A stretch of 64,000 nt of DNA from Otis tarda (taxonomy: Eukaryota; Chordata; Aves; Otidiformes; Otididae): positions 18,206,871 through 18,270,870 of the forward strand of contig CM048557.1 of assembly GCA_026413225.1 (NCBI GenBank). Direction: 5' to 3'. The first letter of the stretch is position 1, and the number at the start of each line of letters is the position of its first letter. This document shows, piece by piece, positions 48,008 through 61,000 of this stretch. Position numbers and translations under genes: made by a program. The notes under the pieces were generated by a model. It saw only the letters and a program-made list of their open reading frames with translations, was not told the origin of the DNA and ran no database searches.

Positions 48008-48457
48008 AAGGGCCAGGAAGATGATTAAGGAACCGGAGCATCTCTCACATGAGGAAAGACTGAGGGAGCTGGGACTATTCAGCTTTGAGAAGAGAAGGCT
48101 CAGAGGGTATGTTATCAGCGTACATAAGTGCCTGAAGGGAGAATGCAAAGAGATTGGAGCCATGCTCTTTTTAGAAGTGCCTAGTGACAGGACAGGAGAT
48201 GGTGGACACAAACTGGAACATAGGAGGTTCTGTCTGAACATCAGGAAACACTTTTTTTTTTTTTTCTGTGAGGGTGACTGAGCACTGGCATTGGTTGCTC
48301 AGAGAGGTTGTGGAGTCTCCATCCTTGGAGATCTTTAAAAGCTGTCTGGATGTGGTCATAGGCAACGGGCTGTAGGTGGCCCTGCCTGAACAGGGTGATT
48401 GGACCAGATGACCTCCAGAGGTCAGTTCCAACCTCAGCTACTCTGTGATTCTGTGAA
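48008..48457 (+). mobile_element. CR1 LINE 3' end
   Basis: About 450 bp of CR1 on the plus strand, 5'-truncated just before the segment read as [18 protein letters not shown] (open frame 48021-48281). The 3' UTR (ATTGGACCAGATGACCTCC) is complete and ends in two ATTCTGTG octamer units (48441-48457). A T run in the ORF end has grown to 14 (48252-48265) where other CR1 copies have four to six. The 3' UTR wording (GTGGAGTCTCCATCCTTGGA) differs from the copies at 6538 and 63377, so it is a different subfamily. Confidence 0.93.
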
Positions 48458-49476
48458 GCTAAGTTTGAATACAGAGCATCACGTGAGCAATGATCTGATG
48501 TGGAATGGAGGTTTAGTTTTCTTACTGTCTTATCTCCTCCAGTGCTATGTGCAGTCATGTCATTCTTTTGTACAGTATGGTCCCACTAATGACACCTTTT
48601 GCTGTTCGATCAGTTTTAAAAATTATTTATTTTTACTTTATTAAAAACTCTACAATTTCTGTATACATGAGATTTTGGGGAGATCTCAACTTTCATTTAA
48701 GACTATGAATAAAAAAAATTAGTCTCTGTGGTTAAAGAGAAAAAGATAAAAAGCATAGCTTCCTAAGAACCTAAAATATTAGGTAATAAAGAGATTCTCA
48801 TGCTCAGTGTTCTGTGGAAACATTTTGATTTTAAGATGCTGACTTTTGTTTTTTCTTTATATTAACTTGGCAGTATTAGTTTCTTGTCCTTTCTGTTCTT
48901 CAACAAACTTTTTTCCTCCTAAAATAATGCATTTATACATTACATATTCTGGATGCGTAGAATTTATGTATGCATCTTTTTTGAGTCTAGAGTCTGTGAA
49001 GTGCTCATATCTGACCAAGTGTTTAATGTGATTCAGATTATGCAAAGAAGCTGATAATGCTACCCTGTTCTAATTAAGTGCTTGAACATGGGCCTAAGTA
49101 GAAACATGCTGTGTGGGATGTTCAGAAGTGCACACAGGAGAAAGAAACTTAAGTCCCATTGAGACTGAAGAACTTGATCCCACCAGCTTGAGAACGTAAT
49201 GTCTCCCGCATGCTCTGCTCCTCCTGCTGTCGAGTGTTGTTCTGATGACTTCATGAAGCAAGCTATGGGTTTCATGCACGATCCATTTTCAGTCACACTA
49301 ATGAAAACTCTTATACCTTGACAGGTTTTTCTCTATTAGGTTTCAATCCAGTGATTTTAGTCCAGTTAATAAGGAAAGTCTCTCTTATTCTTCCCAAAAG
49401 ACATGGTTAGAAAGAGTTGTTTTCCTTGTATTTTGCAAAAGACGTGGCTTTTTACACACAGGCTCCTGTTTTGCAG

Positions 49477-49558
49477 GTCTGTGGTTTGCTGGTTGTGGAG
49501 AGGCCACAGTGTCAACTGGGGTCACATCAGGTGCTCTGAGGTCCCATTCCTGCATCAG
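49477..49558 (+). other. Possible 82-bp exon-like interval
   Basis: The interval is preceded by CTCCTGTTTTGCAG, a fair splice acceptor, and followed by CAG|GTACGT, a good donor. Two of the three frames are open through it, but neither encodes anything I recognise. Such pairs arise by chance in 64 kb, so this is only a candidate non-coding-RNA or minor exon. Confidence 0.15.
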
Positions 49559-52500
49559 GTACGTGAATAAGGTTTTTGAGTAGATAATTCCATTTGTACT
49601 TAAAGCCTCAGTGAATGGCTTTTTAAAGTGTAGAAAAGACAATCTGCAGAAGCTATTTTAATTGGTTTAATGGATCAGGCTGGTAACAGAAATGTTGCTT
49701 ACTGCTAATGTGGATTGTTTTCTTGTTTGCCTCTGGAAATCCATTGTGCTGAGCCCTGTGGGCAAGGGGACTGAAGTTGACATTGAATTATTATCCCAGG
49801 ATCCTCTCTTTTTTTCTTAGCATTACTGGCAAACTAATCTAACTTAAAGTGATGTGGGTACTGTTTACCTGAATACAGAGAGCAACTGTGTTCTTTCCAA
49901 GCCAGATCAATTTTTTTCCATTCGTGATGAAGGCTGATATATATACATATGGGACTTCATTGTTTAAGAAAAGAAAAAAAAAAACAATTAAAAAATCTTG
50001 TCTACCAAAGTAACGCATGAAATTTGTCCATCTTCATTCTTTCCTCCTTGAACCTGCGTCTTTTGTGCAGTCTATGTATTTTGAATAGGGGAAAAAAAAC
50101 AGCCCAGTCATTCAAGTCATGTCATAAAAATGGTGGAGGTATTGAAGAATACGCTGTTATAAGGGAAGGATAGATAAACAAATCAAAAAAGAGATGCTGC
50201 AGCATCTGGCACAGTTACTCTAAGTACGTAGTGGATCACCCAGTCACAAATGATTAAGAAACCGGGATGTATTTAGGATAATCTCACAGAGTGCAGCACT
50301 GGAAATGGGGAGAAAGAAGAAGATGATACATTGGAGTTTATATTCAGTTCCTTCTAAAGCCCTGTAGAGAAAAATATTTCTGAATCTTCTGGAAGAATAA
50401 AGCTATGAGTAAACCACTGTAATAGCTTCCAAGTGGGTAGGTCTAAAGCGGTGAAGCGTTTAAACAGAGGGTTGGTGATCCCCTTTTATTTGTCTTAAAA
50501 ACTTCCTATTTTTGTCTCATTTAAACAGTTACAGTGGACATAGTGACCAGACCCAACCTCCAGTTGAAAGTCAGATTTTCTCAGAAATCTGGAGAGAAAA
50601 ATAATTTCTGGTCTGCAGTTGAAACAAAAATCTATGTGCACTGTTGACAGGCTACTGGAGACACTCAGAAAAGCAATCACCACTGCGTGGTGTGCCTTTT
50701 AACTGGGAGATGCAGCTGATCATTTAAATCCGTACAGGTCTGTGGACTTCTGCAACACATGCAAACTGAGGATTTGAGCAAGGTCTGTGGTGTGAAGTGG
50801 AGTTGAAGATGGGCATCTGATGTTAACTGGTATTAACTTTTGAGTCTGGTATTCTCGTACTCTCAAAAGCTGGTGTCTATCAGGAATTTTTATATTGCTT
50901 GATTTTCAGTGGCTCTTCTCCGGCTCCTAGCTCTCTAGTTCTTTGTAAGAAGAGGTATTTTATTTACTTTTGTATATGTGTGACTTCCATGTTAGTTACA
51001 ACTGGAATTAAGATCTGTACTATGTAGTTAACATTACTTTAGGTTAATTGAATTGAATCAATAAAAGCTCAGCCATTTATGCCAGAAAAACAACTGTTTT
51101 TGTCATTTTTTCACCCTTTTTGTCGCCCGTGAAGACTAAAATATCTGTTCTTATTACAGGCCCCTCAGAAAGGCTGTTCTGTCCATGTAGATTTTACATT
51201 TAAATGGAGCAGGTTGATTTGGTATAATGGCCGTAATTTACCACCTAATAGAGTCTGTAATTGGGCTAGGGGTTTGTTTTCTTTTCTGAATTACTGTGTC
51301 AGAACTTGAGCAACTTTGCTTTCAATTCTCTAAGTGAATTATAGGTTTAGGCCAAGGAGATGCAGCAAACACAGACTTTCAGCAGCTGGACTGACCCAGT
51401 TTTCTGTATTGCCAGTGACGATTTTGTTGGTTTGGTGTGATAATATATTTAACTCAAGCAGAGCTTCCAATAGACAAGGATCGGAGAAGAATGGGAGACT
51501 TCTTTGTTTGCTTTGTTACTGTAAATATTCATACAGCATCACTGTATAATTTAGAGGATACAGCTCTTAGGGCCATGTTTACTCCCTCCTCCATACAGCA
51601 TTGTGCACAGCACTGCTGTATAAAGTGCACAGGAGAAAAACAACCCAAATCTGTTTCTGTGCAGAAAATTTTTATATTGAGTCTTTAAGATTGTCTTTAC
51701 AGACTAAGGACAAAGCATTGTTTTCCTGTGGTCTAAGGGCTTCCAGTGAAACACGATGAATGAGTGCTGCAGGCGTCTGCTCAGGCTGATAGTGAATGTA
51801 TTTGATTATGGATAAAGTGTTTGTACTTTAAATTATATGAAAGAAGTGTGAGTTTCCCAAGTAGTACATCACCACTGAAATCAAGCAGTATGAATTGTCA
51901 TCTCAAGTGCAACATCACTGGGAGGTGAGATTTAGGCGAAACAATAACTTCTGGGGTACAGACGAGGAGATGGAGTGGTGGAAAAATGGCACAGCATCGT
52001 CTTCCTTTCACTGGCAGAAAGGGAGGGAAATGCCTGCCTGTGTCAGTGCAGTACTTCTACACAGACAAGGAGTCTAGACCAGACTGTGAGGTTGAGGAAG
52101 GATCCTCTGAGGGGCTTCAAACTGTCTCTGTGCCATGAAAAGACTTTTTGCCCACATGCCTGATGATAGAAGTGGAGTCATTGTGGAGGGGAGCAATGCT
52201 TTGCCTTCCCCATCTGTTTTTGTTTTTCTTTAGCTCTTCTGCTTCTTGCCTCACTACTGACAGGGAGACTGGTTTGCCATGTTAAACACCTTGGGGCTGC
52301 CAGGATGGAGAAAACCTACAGGCTCCTTTGACCGCTGTAATCAGTAAGAAGTGAAAAATCTCACTTTGAGAAGCCCTTTTCAAACTATAAGTAGCAACAA
52401 ATTCATGAAGGTGAAACCCTAATTTTTAACTTAACTGTGAAATCAGAGGACCAAGAATCTCAGCCCAGGGAAAAGATTTGCAAACCAAGAGTTTCTCCCT

Positions 52501-53337
52501 GCTCATCTGCGCACCTCAGTCAAGGAAGAAACCACACTGTACCAGACAGTCCTCAAAAGTTCCTTTCTCAGACAGCTCATAAGCTAGAGCTTTCCTTAGC
52601 ACATCCCTGTGCTCTCAGGGCAGAAACAGGGCTTGCTGGAAGAGCTTTCATTATCGTATTGCAATCCTCTGCCAAGGCTCTCCTCATCTTCTGAGAGGTG
52701 CTGAATTTCTCCAACTCCTGTGAGAGTCACTGGGAGATGAGGAAACTTTGTTAATAACATCTAGGCAGAAGGAGGGATCAGAATTAGCTTTTTAACCTAA
52801 CAGGTCTGCTTTATTTTTAAAAACAAGTAAATTGTTTTTATGGAGAAAAAAAAAATTTGTTTCTTTCCAAATAGATTTAATTGCCAGCAAGCCACACTAA
52901 AAATGTGAATGAGAATTTAATTATGATTAGAGATAGACAGAAATTCCCAGAGCACCTGGATAATAAAAAATAGAGGCTGAGGAGTGCAGTATTTTTCATG
53001 CTGCGTTATGGTGACAATGACAAGTCTTTCAGAAAGCATAATAGGAAAAGTTCAGCCTGACTGATATGTTCCTGTTTTGTGGTGATGTGTAACTATTAGT
53101 ATAGGGTCTTACTGTCATCTTTGTTTTGCAGAAAGCAATGCAAGCAAGTAAATATGGCTGTATCCCATACTGCTGTTTTTATGCACAACTCAGCTGCCTA
53201 TTTGGTTGATATGGAGTATTTATTCCCTTTATGTTATGGGTGCAGCTAGGGAATTTGGTGGTAATAAAAATACAGAGCTCTTGCAATGAGCTTTGCGCTG
53301 ATAAATCTCAGTGTTTCATGAAGTATGATTAACCCTG

Positions 53338-53405
53338 CATTGCAGATACGTAACAGAGAAACAAGGTCACTTGGCTGGCAGGAGAACTGGGCTGGGGATC
53401 CCTGC
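53338..53405 (-). mobile_element. Weak MIR-like SINE fossil
   Basis: CATTGCAGATACGTAACAGA, then CAAGGTCACTTGGCTGGCAG, then CTGGGCTGGGGATCCC roughly follow the reversed MIR order with gaps. The match is weaker than for the other three candidates with similar content. Confidence 0.3.
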
Positions 53406-56400
53406 CCTGAAGTGTCAGCACGGGGCTCCCTCTGTCCGACCGTGCAGCCTCTGCCTTCGGTTTGTTAATAGAACCATCAGTGGTGTCATTCCTCATAAGG
53501 ATGTGGGGAAGGTTTTACGTTCCCCAGATATTAATTAGGTATTCTTTTATCAGCACTAAATTTGTTTTAAAGAAGAGATACCAAAATAGCACATCCTTTT
53601 GTATTGGCTATCATACGTCCTCTGGAAGCATCTTTGCCAAATGCATAAAAGAATGCTATTAATGGCTACCCAAGAGATTGATTGTATTATCTTGACTAGC
53701 TTATTACTAAAGTAGTTTGACATTTTATTTGTCTGACTTATCTGTTGTTGTAGGGAGGTTTTGTTTTATTACCCTTGAGAAGGCTGAAATGTTAAACAGG
53801 AAATACAGGAGCTCCTTTCGTTACTTTTTTACTACGAAATGTGATCTCACAGACTGGAGTGTCAGCTCTGAGGTAAAGGAGAAATCTGGACTCATGGTTG
53901 GGACAAAATGGTGCTCAGGAGATTTAGATTTGATTAGAAACAGTATCCCAGACCCTCTGTGGGTAAGCTGCTTATACCTCAGTCCTGCAAAGCACTTTTA
54001 AGCCCTGCACACCCTACCTTTCTCAAATGTGAAATTCAGGTTGAGCTTTGTCTTCTCTGGCGCTGCCAGCGTCCCAGCGTTTACAGTCAGTGGGAACAGG
54101 CACTGCAGGGAAGGAGCGGAACACACTGGAGTGGAGCTGAGTTTCTGCTCCCAGAGCAGACTTAGCTGTAAACAGTAGGACACATGTAATTTAAAATACC
54201 CACTGGTGCTGCTGCTGGATGTGTACTGCTGGTAATGTGAACTGTAATGGTAACTGCAATAATATGTTAACAAGGAGTCCCTTTACCTAGAGGAGTAAGA
54301 GCCATTTTTGTATGGTAATCTTTTAAACTGAACTTGTTTCTTCTCCATCCAGTCCAGACATGCCTGACATCAGCTGAAAACTCTTAAATTTAATGGCTTT
54401 GGGGTGTTTTTGTAATGATATTCTGGTGTCCAGTCCAGTCTGCATTGCTTCATGATTTCCTCATTCCACCTTCATGTATGCACACACACTCTCCGTTTGG
54501 GGTCCCAAGTTAAATATTTGATTTGATTATGATCTTTGGGAGGCACTGTAAGTAGGAAGATTTTTTTGAGTGGCTAGGAGAAAGCTTAGGGAGTCAGATC
54601 AGAAGCAAAGAAAACCAATTGAGAGTGGATTTGCAGTTTTCTGTGTGTGAGTGCACTGTTTACTTTACATTGCCATTTTGAGTCAAAGAAGATGGAAAGC
54701 ATCTGATTAACAGAAGCCTGGATGAAGAGGTGTGCTGTTACAGTGTTTTTGGAGTCCTGCAGATCTTGGGCTTAGCATCCAAAAAACCTGTCCCTTTATG
54801 AACGAGCTTTCTTCATATTAGAGAAAACTGTAAGGTAAATTAAACAAGGAAGTAGAGCAGGCATATATTACTAAGCATGTTTTGTGTGAGTAAGTTACAA
54901 AAGCAGTCTAAAACCGAGCTCTGCAAAAATAAATTTCTTTATCATAATAATATACAACATCCAAGAAAGCCTCTGCTTTTTGAGAGGAAAAAAATAGAGG
55001 AAACTTTAGACCCTTCTTGAAGCAAAGATAATTGCACTCTTGCTTATTTTAATTATGGTATCTTAAGTAGGTCAGTTGCATGCTTAGAACTGTGGAAAAT
55101 TTAGGAAAGCTTAGGAACCTGGCATAAATGCAGACCCAGGGGACCTTGGTTCCGGTCTCCTTTTACAAATCAGTCCCTGTATTGCTCCAGCATCTGAGCA
55201 TGGGCTGCCTACAGTCAGAGAGAGCAGTTACTTGTATTTGCTTTTTAATCCAGACTGGTGTTAGCACTGGTGTTAGCTCTTCTTTTCTGGGTCAACTGAT
55301 TTCATTACAAACATGTTCATTGCAGTCAGGCTGTCTTGTAGCAGCAGTGATAAAAAGATAAAATCAGCCTTCTGAGAGCAATGGTGACAAGATTGGCTTG
55401 GAGTGGATAAAGAGACTGAAAACAGGGACAACTTCATATGGCCAGAGATGGTACTGAATATTTGCTTTCTGATTTAGGATGTGTTTTATGACTCTAGAAG
55501 AATGAGGGGAAAATTACCAGCTCCATTAGTTTCTAATTCCTTGAATGAGTGGCCTCATCTTCCAGATGCTTAGGATTCTGAATGTTCCTTGGGTACTGAC
55601 AAAGTCTGACCTTTGATGTCATCTCAGGAGCAGCAGAGCTCCAAGCACATTTAAAAACTGCTCTTCCCCTTTTCAGCTGCCTAAGCGGTAGACCAGAGCT
55701 TCTCTGAAAATTTGAGTAAAACATGAAGAATACTAAAAGGAGGACTTCTGTCTGAGCTGGCTTTGCCCTACTTCACTAGTGTAGATACAAGCTGGTCTTT
55801 AAACTCCTTGGACACCTCCAAGGAATGTGGTTATGAAGGTGATGCTAATGGCTTTAATACTTCTGGAAAATACTAACACTTCTGAGATGATGGATTTTCA
55901 GACATGGCCTGTGTTACCAAAGGCAGTTAAGTGGGATTGCGGTACACAGAGCATCTCTTTTAGAAAAAAAACTCTGGCCTCTGCTTTTTATGCGTCTTCT
56001 ACTGCTTCCATACTTGGTGAGCTTTTGGGAATACATATATATATATAATTTTTTTTTTTTCTTCCCTTCTTAACTCTACGGTTAATGGACAGGTCATGAC
56101 AACTTTTTCCTTTAAGCAAAGGAGCCGAGAGAGACTGCTTTGGACCATCATGTGTTTGCTAGCTGGAGCTCTGCCAGTGTAAGGCAGAGGAGCTTGCCAT
56201 GGTGGGGAGTCTTTCCTCGAATTCAGGAAAAGATAAGGGAAGATAAAGAGCTCTACGATATGGGCAGAGAAGTTTGCGTAATGCACACTCTGTGGTGAAA
56301 ACAAATAGTGCAAGGTGGTTAGCAGTGTGACTAACTCTTCCTCTCCTCTCTGTGAAGCCCAGCCTGCACCCCTCTTTAAGAACAAAAGAGAATTATTGGC

Positions 56401-57664
56401 AGCTTGAACTTCTCAATGGTGTTCAAAGTAATAGGGTTTTATAGGCATGAGATAAAATGTTTTCCTTCTGTTACAATAGCAGGTAAGCTTCCCCCCGCCC
56501 CCCCTCAGTTTGGCCAGGACTTCACCAGGCACAGAGAGGAGGGAGCAAGGTAGTAAAGAGGCAGGACCTGTGTTTTTATTTCTTGGCTGCTGGATGTAGA
56601 CTCACAGTGAGGGACAGGAGCCACACTAAAGTCCTGATCCACAGTCCTCTCAATTCAAAGACCCTCATCTATTCCAACAGATTTGTATCCTTCAATCCAG
56701 CTTGTAGTATTGTTGGCTGGCCAACTCAGAAAAAGAGATATTAAAATAATATTATCCTGGAGCATGCCTCTTCAGTGATACATACCCTGTCTTCTGCTTG
56801 CCTGGTGTTTAGCAGCACTTGAATCGCAGCCACGTTCTTTAGCTCCTCGCCTGGTGTAATGAGAGATCGTCCTCTGGTTTCAGCCCACAAATTGTTACGG
56901 CTGGTTACTGGAGGGAGAAATTCTGTATTCCCTTTATAGCCCTACCTATTCCTATCCTTATTTCTCCTCCATGCAGTGGATACTTTTCCTTCTCTGGTTT
57001 CTTCTGTAAGATTAGAGGTTGTAGTTGAGGTCACCTAAGTAGACAGTAAAGACTTGAAATGAAGTAGAAACAACATGAGCAAAGCTGTAGGGAAAGTGAA
57101 TTTGATCGGAAAGTTTTCTCTGTATGATCAGCCAAATCCTAAGATCTGTCTACTCCTGGACTTTTCCTAGGAGAGACTATTTTAGGTTAATTGTATAGAT
57201 AGAATTTCCTATGAGGTCATTTGTTCTAGAGTAAGAGTGCCTATGTAGAAATTGAACTCTTGAAACCACTTGAAAGTATTTATTCTGCAGTAACTACTTG
57301 GGTTAATTTCTCAGCCTACCAGGACCTACAGGGATTACAATTGGCGTTGCTTCTGTACCTCACTGCTGGCTTAAAGTAGCTCAGAGAGTGTCCCCAGTAA
57401 TGAGTCAGTTGCTGGTTTTGGCTGGGATAGAGTTAATTTTGTTCATAGTAGCTAGTATGGGGCTATGTTTTGGATTTGTGCTGAAAACAGTGTTGATAAT
57501 AATACAGAGATGGTTTAGTTACTGCTGAGCAGTGCTTACACGGAGTCAAAGCCTTTTCTGCTTCTCTCCCCAGCAGTGAGTAGGCTGCGGGTGCACAGGT
57601 GGTTTGGAGGGGAGGCAGCTGGGACAGCTGACCCCAACTGACTGAAGGGATATTCCGTACCGTA

Positions 57665-57672
57665 TGATGTCA
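57665..57672 (+). promoter_or_regulatory. CRE-like site TGATGTCA in LTR
   Basis: One base away from the CRE consensus TGACGTCA. The difference (C to T at the CpG) is what methylation-driven decay produces. It ends 9 bp before the TATA box. Confidence 0.5.
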
Positions 57673-57681
57673 TGCTCAGTG

Positions 57682-57687
57682 TATAAA
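57682..57687 (+). promoter_or_regulatory. LTR TATA box
   Basis: TATAAA in GTGTATAAAGCTGGG. Transcription would run rightward, starting near 57712. Confidence 0.75.
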
Positions 57688-57869
57688 GCTGGGAGAAGAA
57701 GGGGGAGGTGGGGGACATTCAGAGTGATGGTGTTTGTCTTCCCAAGTAACTGTTATATGTGGTGGAGCCCTTCTTTCCTGGAGATGACTGAACAACTGCC
57801 TGCCAATGGGAAGCAGTGAATTGAATTCCTTGTTTGGCTTTACATACATGCACAGCTTTTGCTTTACTT

Positions 57870-57875
57870 ATTAAA
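57870..57875 (+). terminator. LTR poly(A) signal ATTAAA
   Basis: ATTAAA lies about 130 bp before the LTR 3' end and after the expected start site, the normal place for the R-region signal. Confidence 0.55.
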
Positions 57876-58007
57876 TTATCTTTATCTCAACCCATGAGTT
57901 TTCTTGGTTTTATCCTTCTGAGTCTTTTCCCCCATCCCAATGGAGGGAAGTGAGTAAGCGGCTGTGTGGTGCTTATTTGCTGGCTGGGGTTAAGCCATGG
58001 CAGTCAG

Positions 58008-61000
58008 GTTCAGAATTGTGCCCTTTCATTTTATTGAAACTAGCAGAAGCAAACAATCTTCTCAACTCTTCGTCTAAAAATGTATAGCACGGATTGAAAC
58101 ACTGCACTGCTTATCTGTGTGTTGACTCCACTAAACTCCCACCCTTTACCTCCATCTCTTTCATAATGCTAGAGTTTAAATGTGGAAACATCTCTTAAGT
58201 CAGACGGGGATATTTGGCCCAGAAAATGAGAGGAGGAGGTCAGTGCATCACATGAATGTGTCTAATGGAAAAGACTGGAAAAAGCCAAGCGAGGAGTACT
58301 GAGGGAGAGAAAGAAGTAAAGGGAGTGGAAACAGAGGAGAACATGCAGAGAGAGGCTGTAAGATCCTGATGAAATGAGTGGTTGTTAATACATGGGAATT
58401 ACTTGATGACTTTGGATAGGCTGGGCTGGCCGCTCTTCAGAGCTGGAGCTCTGGTAGCTTCCCTGCCACACTGTCCCAGTTCACTTCAGCAGAGAACATG
58501 GTCTTCATCACTGAGAGGCTGCCATCTGTCACAGCCCCTCACTGGCCTGTGAATTATTTTTGCCTGTCTAAAGGCACTAACTGTGAGCTCTTCTGTCACT
58601 CCAGGATTATTGATGTAGCTCAGCTGAGGGCCAAGTGGTGGAGTCTTAGCACAAAAAAAACCAACCCAAAAGCAGCTCCCACAGCTCTCTGCAAGGTCCC
58701 CAAAGGAAGGGGGCAGCCCTCATGTGTGCTGCAGCCAAGGCCATGGGCAGAGGAGCAGTATTTAAAACTGCAAAAACAAATATTGTTTACCTCTGTGGTA
58801 TCATTTATCTAATGACTTTACAGTTTTATCATTGTCTGGATGAAGCTTCACAGACATTTGGTGAGATAGCTCACCTATTTCCAATAGGAATGGGAAAAAG
58901 ATACCAAAGGCAAGTATCTACTGATTAAAGAAGAGCTAGGGATAACCTTCAGCTTGCCTGAGCATGTGGCCCCTGCCCCTTCCCCTGAGCAGTGTGCGCA
59001 GTTGCTTCTCTATCAAAAAAGTCTCTGCATGGAGCTCACGAGTAGCTTTGTGTTCTTTCGTGTGTTGGACCACTGCTTCCTTATGCTCTGTTGCTTTTGG
59101 ATCATTTCCTGCAGTTTTGGTGAACCAGCATCTTTTACTTGGCCAAGAGCTGACCTGGCTCGTCTGCGTGCCAATGCCTGTGGTCAGTTCACAGAGGATC
59201 TGCTTTGACTCCGGGTGGAAAATGGAGCACTTATGCTATCATTGAAGGTCTTGGCTTCAGGTCAGCCCCAAGAGCTTGATATTGCTCTCTTTTCTGGAGT
59301 CTACAGAAATTAGTTAATCCTTATTTGGTCCCAGTTGGTTCAAAAGATCTCGCTGTCCAAGACTGTTTATCCGGATAGGAGATGGTTAAAATGAACTGCC
59401 TGCAAACAGGTGAGTTCACCCTCACCTTGCATTTATGCTAAGGGGGAAATATGATACGTAATTAGACTATAGCACTGACAAAAATAACTCCAACACTTTG
59501 TACCCAGTGAGGAGCAGATGAATATGGTGGTCTGTTTAGATGTTGCTGTTTCCCTGCATCACTGTTTAGACCCAAATGATAGAATGCAAATTCCTGATTC
59601 AAGAAGTAGTTACAGTTCAGCAACACAGGGTCAGATTCAAAACTGGTGGAAGTCACCATAGCTTCATTAAAGTTTAATTTATTTATATTTGCATTATTTT
59701 AGCTGCCTGATTTCACAGCTCTAATTTAGAGCATGGCAATGCAAGTAACTGAATCAGCTTAAGCTGTGAGGAGAGTTGCACGGGGTAGGGGGGAGTTAGC
59801 CCTCTTAAATCAGATGTGCTGTCAGTAAAAATAATTATGTGGAACTACAGCCTTAATAGAGTGATGCAATTTTATACCAGCTCCTGATATGACTGGTAAA
59901 TTGTAGCTAAACTTTAATTTACCCACCAGCCTCTGCTCTTCACGCTGGGTATCATAATCATGAAAGCTCCTCTCATCTGAAAATGGTATTGAGAGTTATC
60001 AGCATGAGGGCACTAAAGGTAGGGCAAGAGCAAGTCGTATACTCAGTGGCATGAATTCACAAGCTAGTTATCTCCTGCCAGTGGAATTATAAAAGGAAGT
60101 CAGAATTCTGGAAGTCCTTTCGATAGTGCAAGTGTGTATTACATTTCTATTAGTTTAGTAATTTAAGCCTAATTTTTCTGAAAGTATGGAGATGCTGTTT
60201 GTAATGGTTTTGGAAGATGCAAGGCCTATTTGTGGGCTCAGTCTCAACATGTCTTTCTGTTGTTATAGAGCTGTTTCAAATTTAGTTTGAGGTTAAATCT
60301 GTGTAATGCCTTTATCAATTGAATAATGCTTCTAGTGTCTCTGAGCTATAGGGAAGTTTTGGCTAATTTTCCCAAATGTTATCTGTTGCTTTGTAGTTTA
60401 ATAGAAACTTCCTAAAGGACTGAAGGGAGTTTCAGGTAACAGTGTTTTTTTAAATTTTGATAGTGTGTAAGTGAAAGATACTTTATCTGAGATGAAGGGT
60501 TGTCCTGGTTTTTGGTGTTTAGTCAGCCCTTAGTTAGGATTTGTGGCTATGGATATGGCAAAGATTTAGATCTTCTTTGCCATTTTGAATTTCTTTAAGT
60601 TTCTTTTGACTTCAGCAGATACTAAATCTAATAAGGGCAGGCATGTCACTATAAAATTGAAGCAGAGACAGGAAATAGATGTTTGTCATATGGATGAATT
60701 TCAACAAGCTTGATTTCATATTGCTTTTGGAAAAGCAGCCTGGTATGATAAGTGACAGCAAATGAAATTCTGCTTAACAGTTGCTGACCTTTTATTTTTT
60801 TTTTTCTTTTTTTTTTCCTCAGTAGTATTCCTGTAGAAGACACGTTATTCAAACATAAACACAGAAAATAGACTGCAAGCATGTTACGAAGCTTTCTGTG
60901 TATATATAGAGTGTTCTCCAAAGCACTTTGAATAACAAGGTCTTGCTAAGTATGAGCACTTTTGCCATTGTATGGTTCTGTTACAAATGTGGAGGGATAG

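Larger units (their letters stand above)
48458..57403. other. Unique non-coding DNA, 8.9 kb
   Basis: No gene is firmly recognised in this longest unique stretch. It holds a possible exon-like interval (49477-49558), a weak reversed MIR-like stretch (53338-53405), a perfect 12-bp tandem duplication ACTGGTGTTAGC (55254-55277), an (AT)6-7/T12 run (56035-56060) and a C-rich run near 56491-56505. The 128-codon minus frame 56385-55999 has no domain. Confidence 0.5.
57409..58002 (+). mobile_element. ERVL-like solo LTR, complete
   Basis: This is a solitary LTR of 594 bp on the plus strand with no retroviral genes beside it. The 5-bp duplication GTCAG flanks it at 57404-57408 and 58003-58007. It opens with TTGCTGGTTTTGGCTGGGAT (a decayed TG start) and closes with GGTTAAGCCATGGCA. 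A TATA box (57682-57687), a CRE-like site just upstream, and an ATTAAA poly(A) signal (57870-57875) give a U3-R-U5 layout with R of roughly 160-180 bp. The sequence agrees with a widespread avian LTR family that I know by wording but will not name firmly. The duplication length fits ERVL. Confidence 0.9.

Noticed and set aside
53970-54110. Text resembling an ancient amniote repeat (CCTGCAAAGCACTTTTAAGC, then TTTACAGTCAGTGGGAACAG); a similar hint at 63022-63058
   Set aside because: The resemblance is to remembered phrases only and is too short and diverged to call without a profile search.
55999-56385. 128-codon minus-strand open frame
   Set aside because: It ends in a translation of the (AT)n/T12 run and has no domain.
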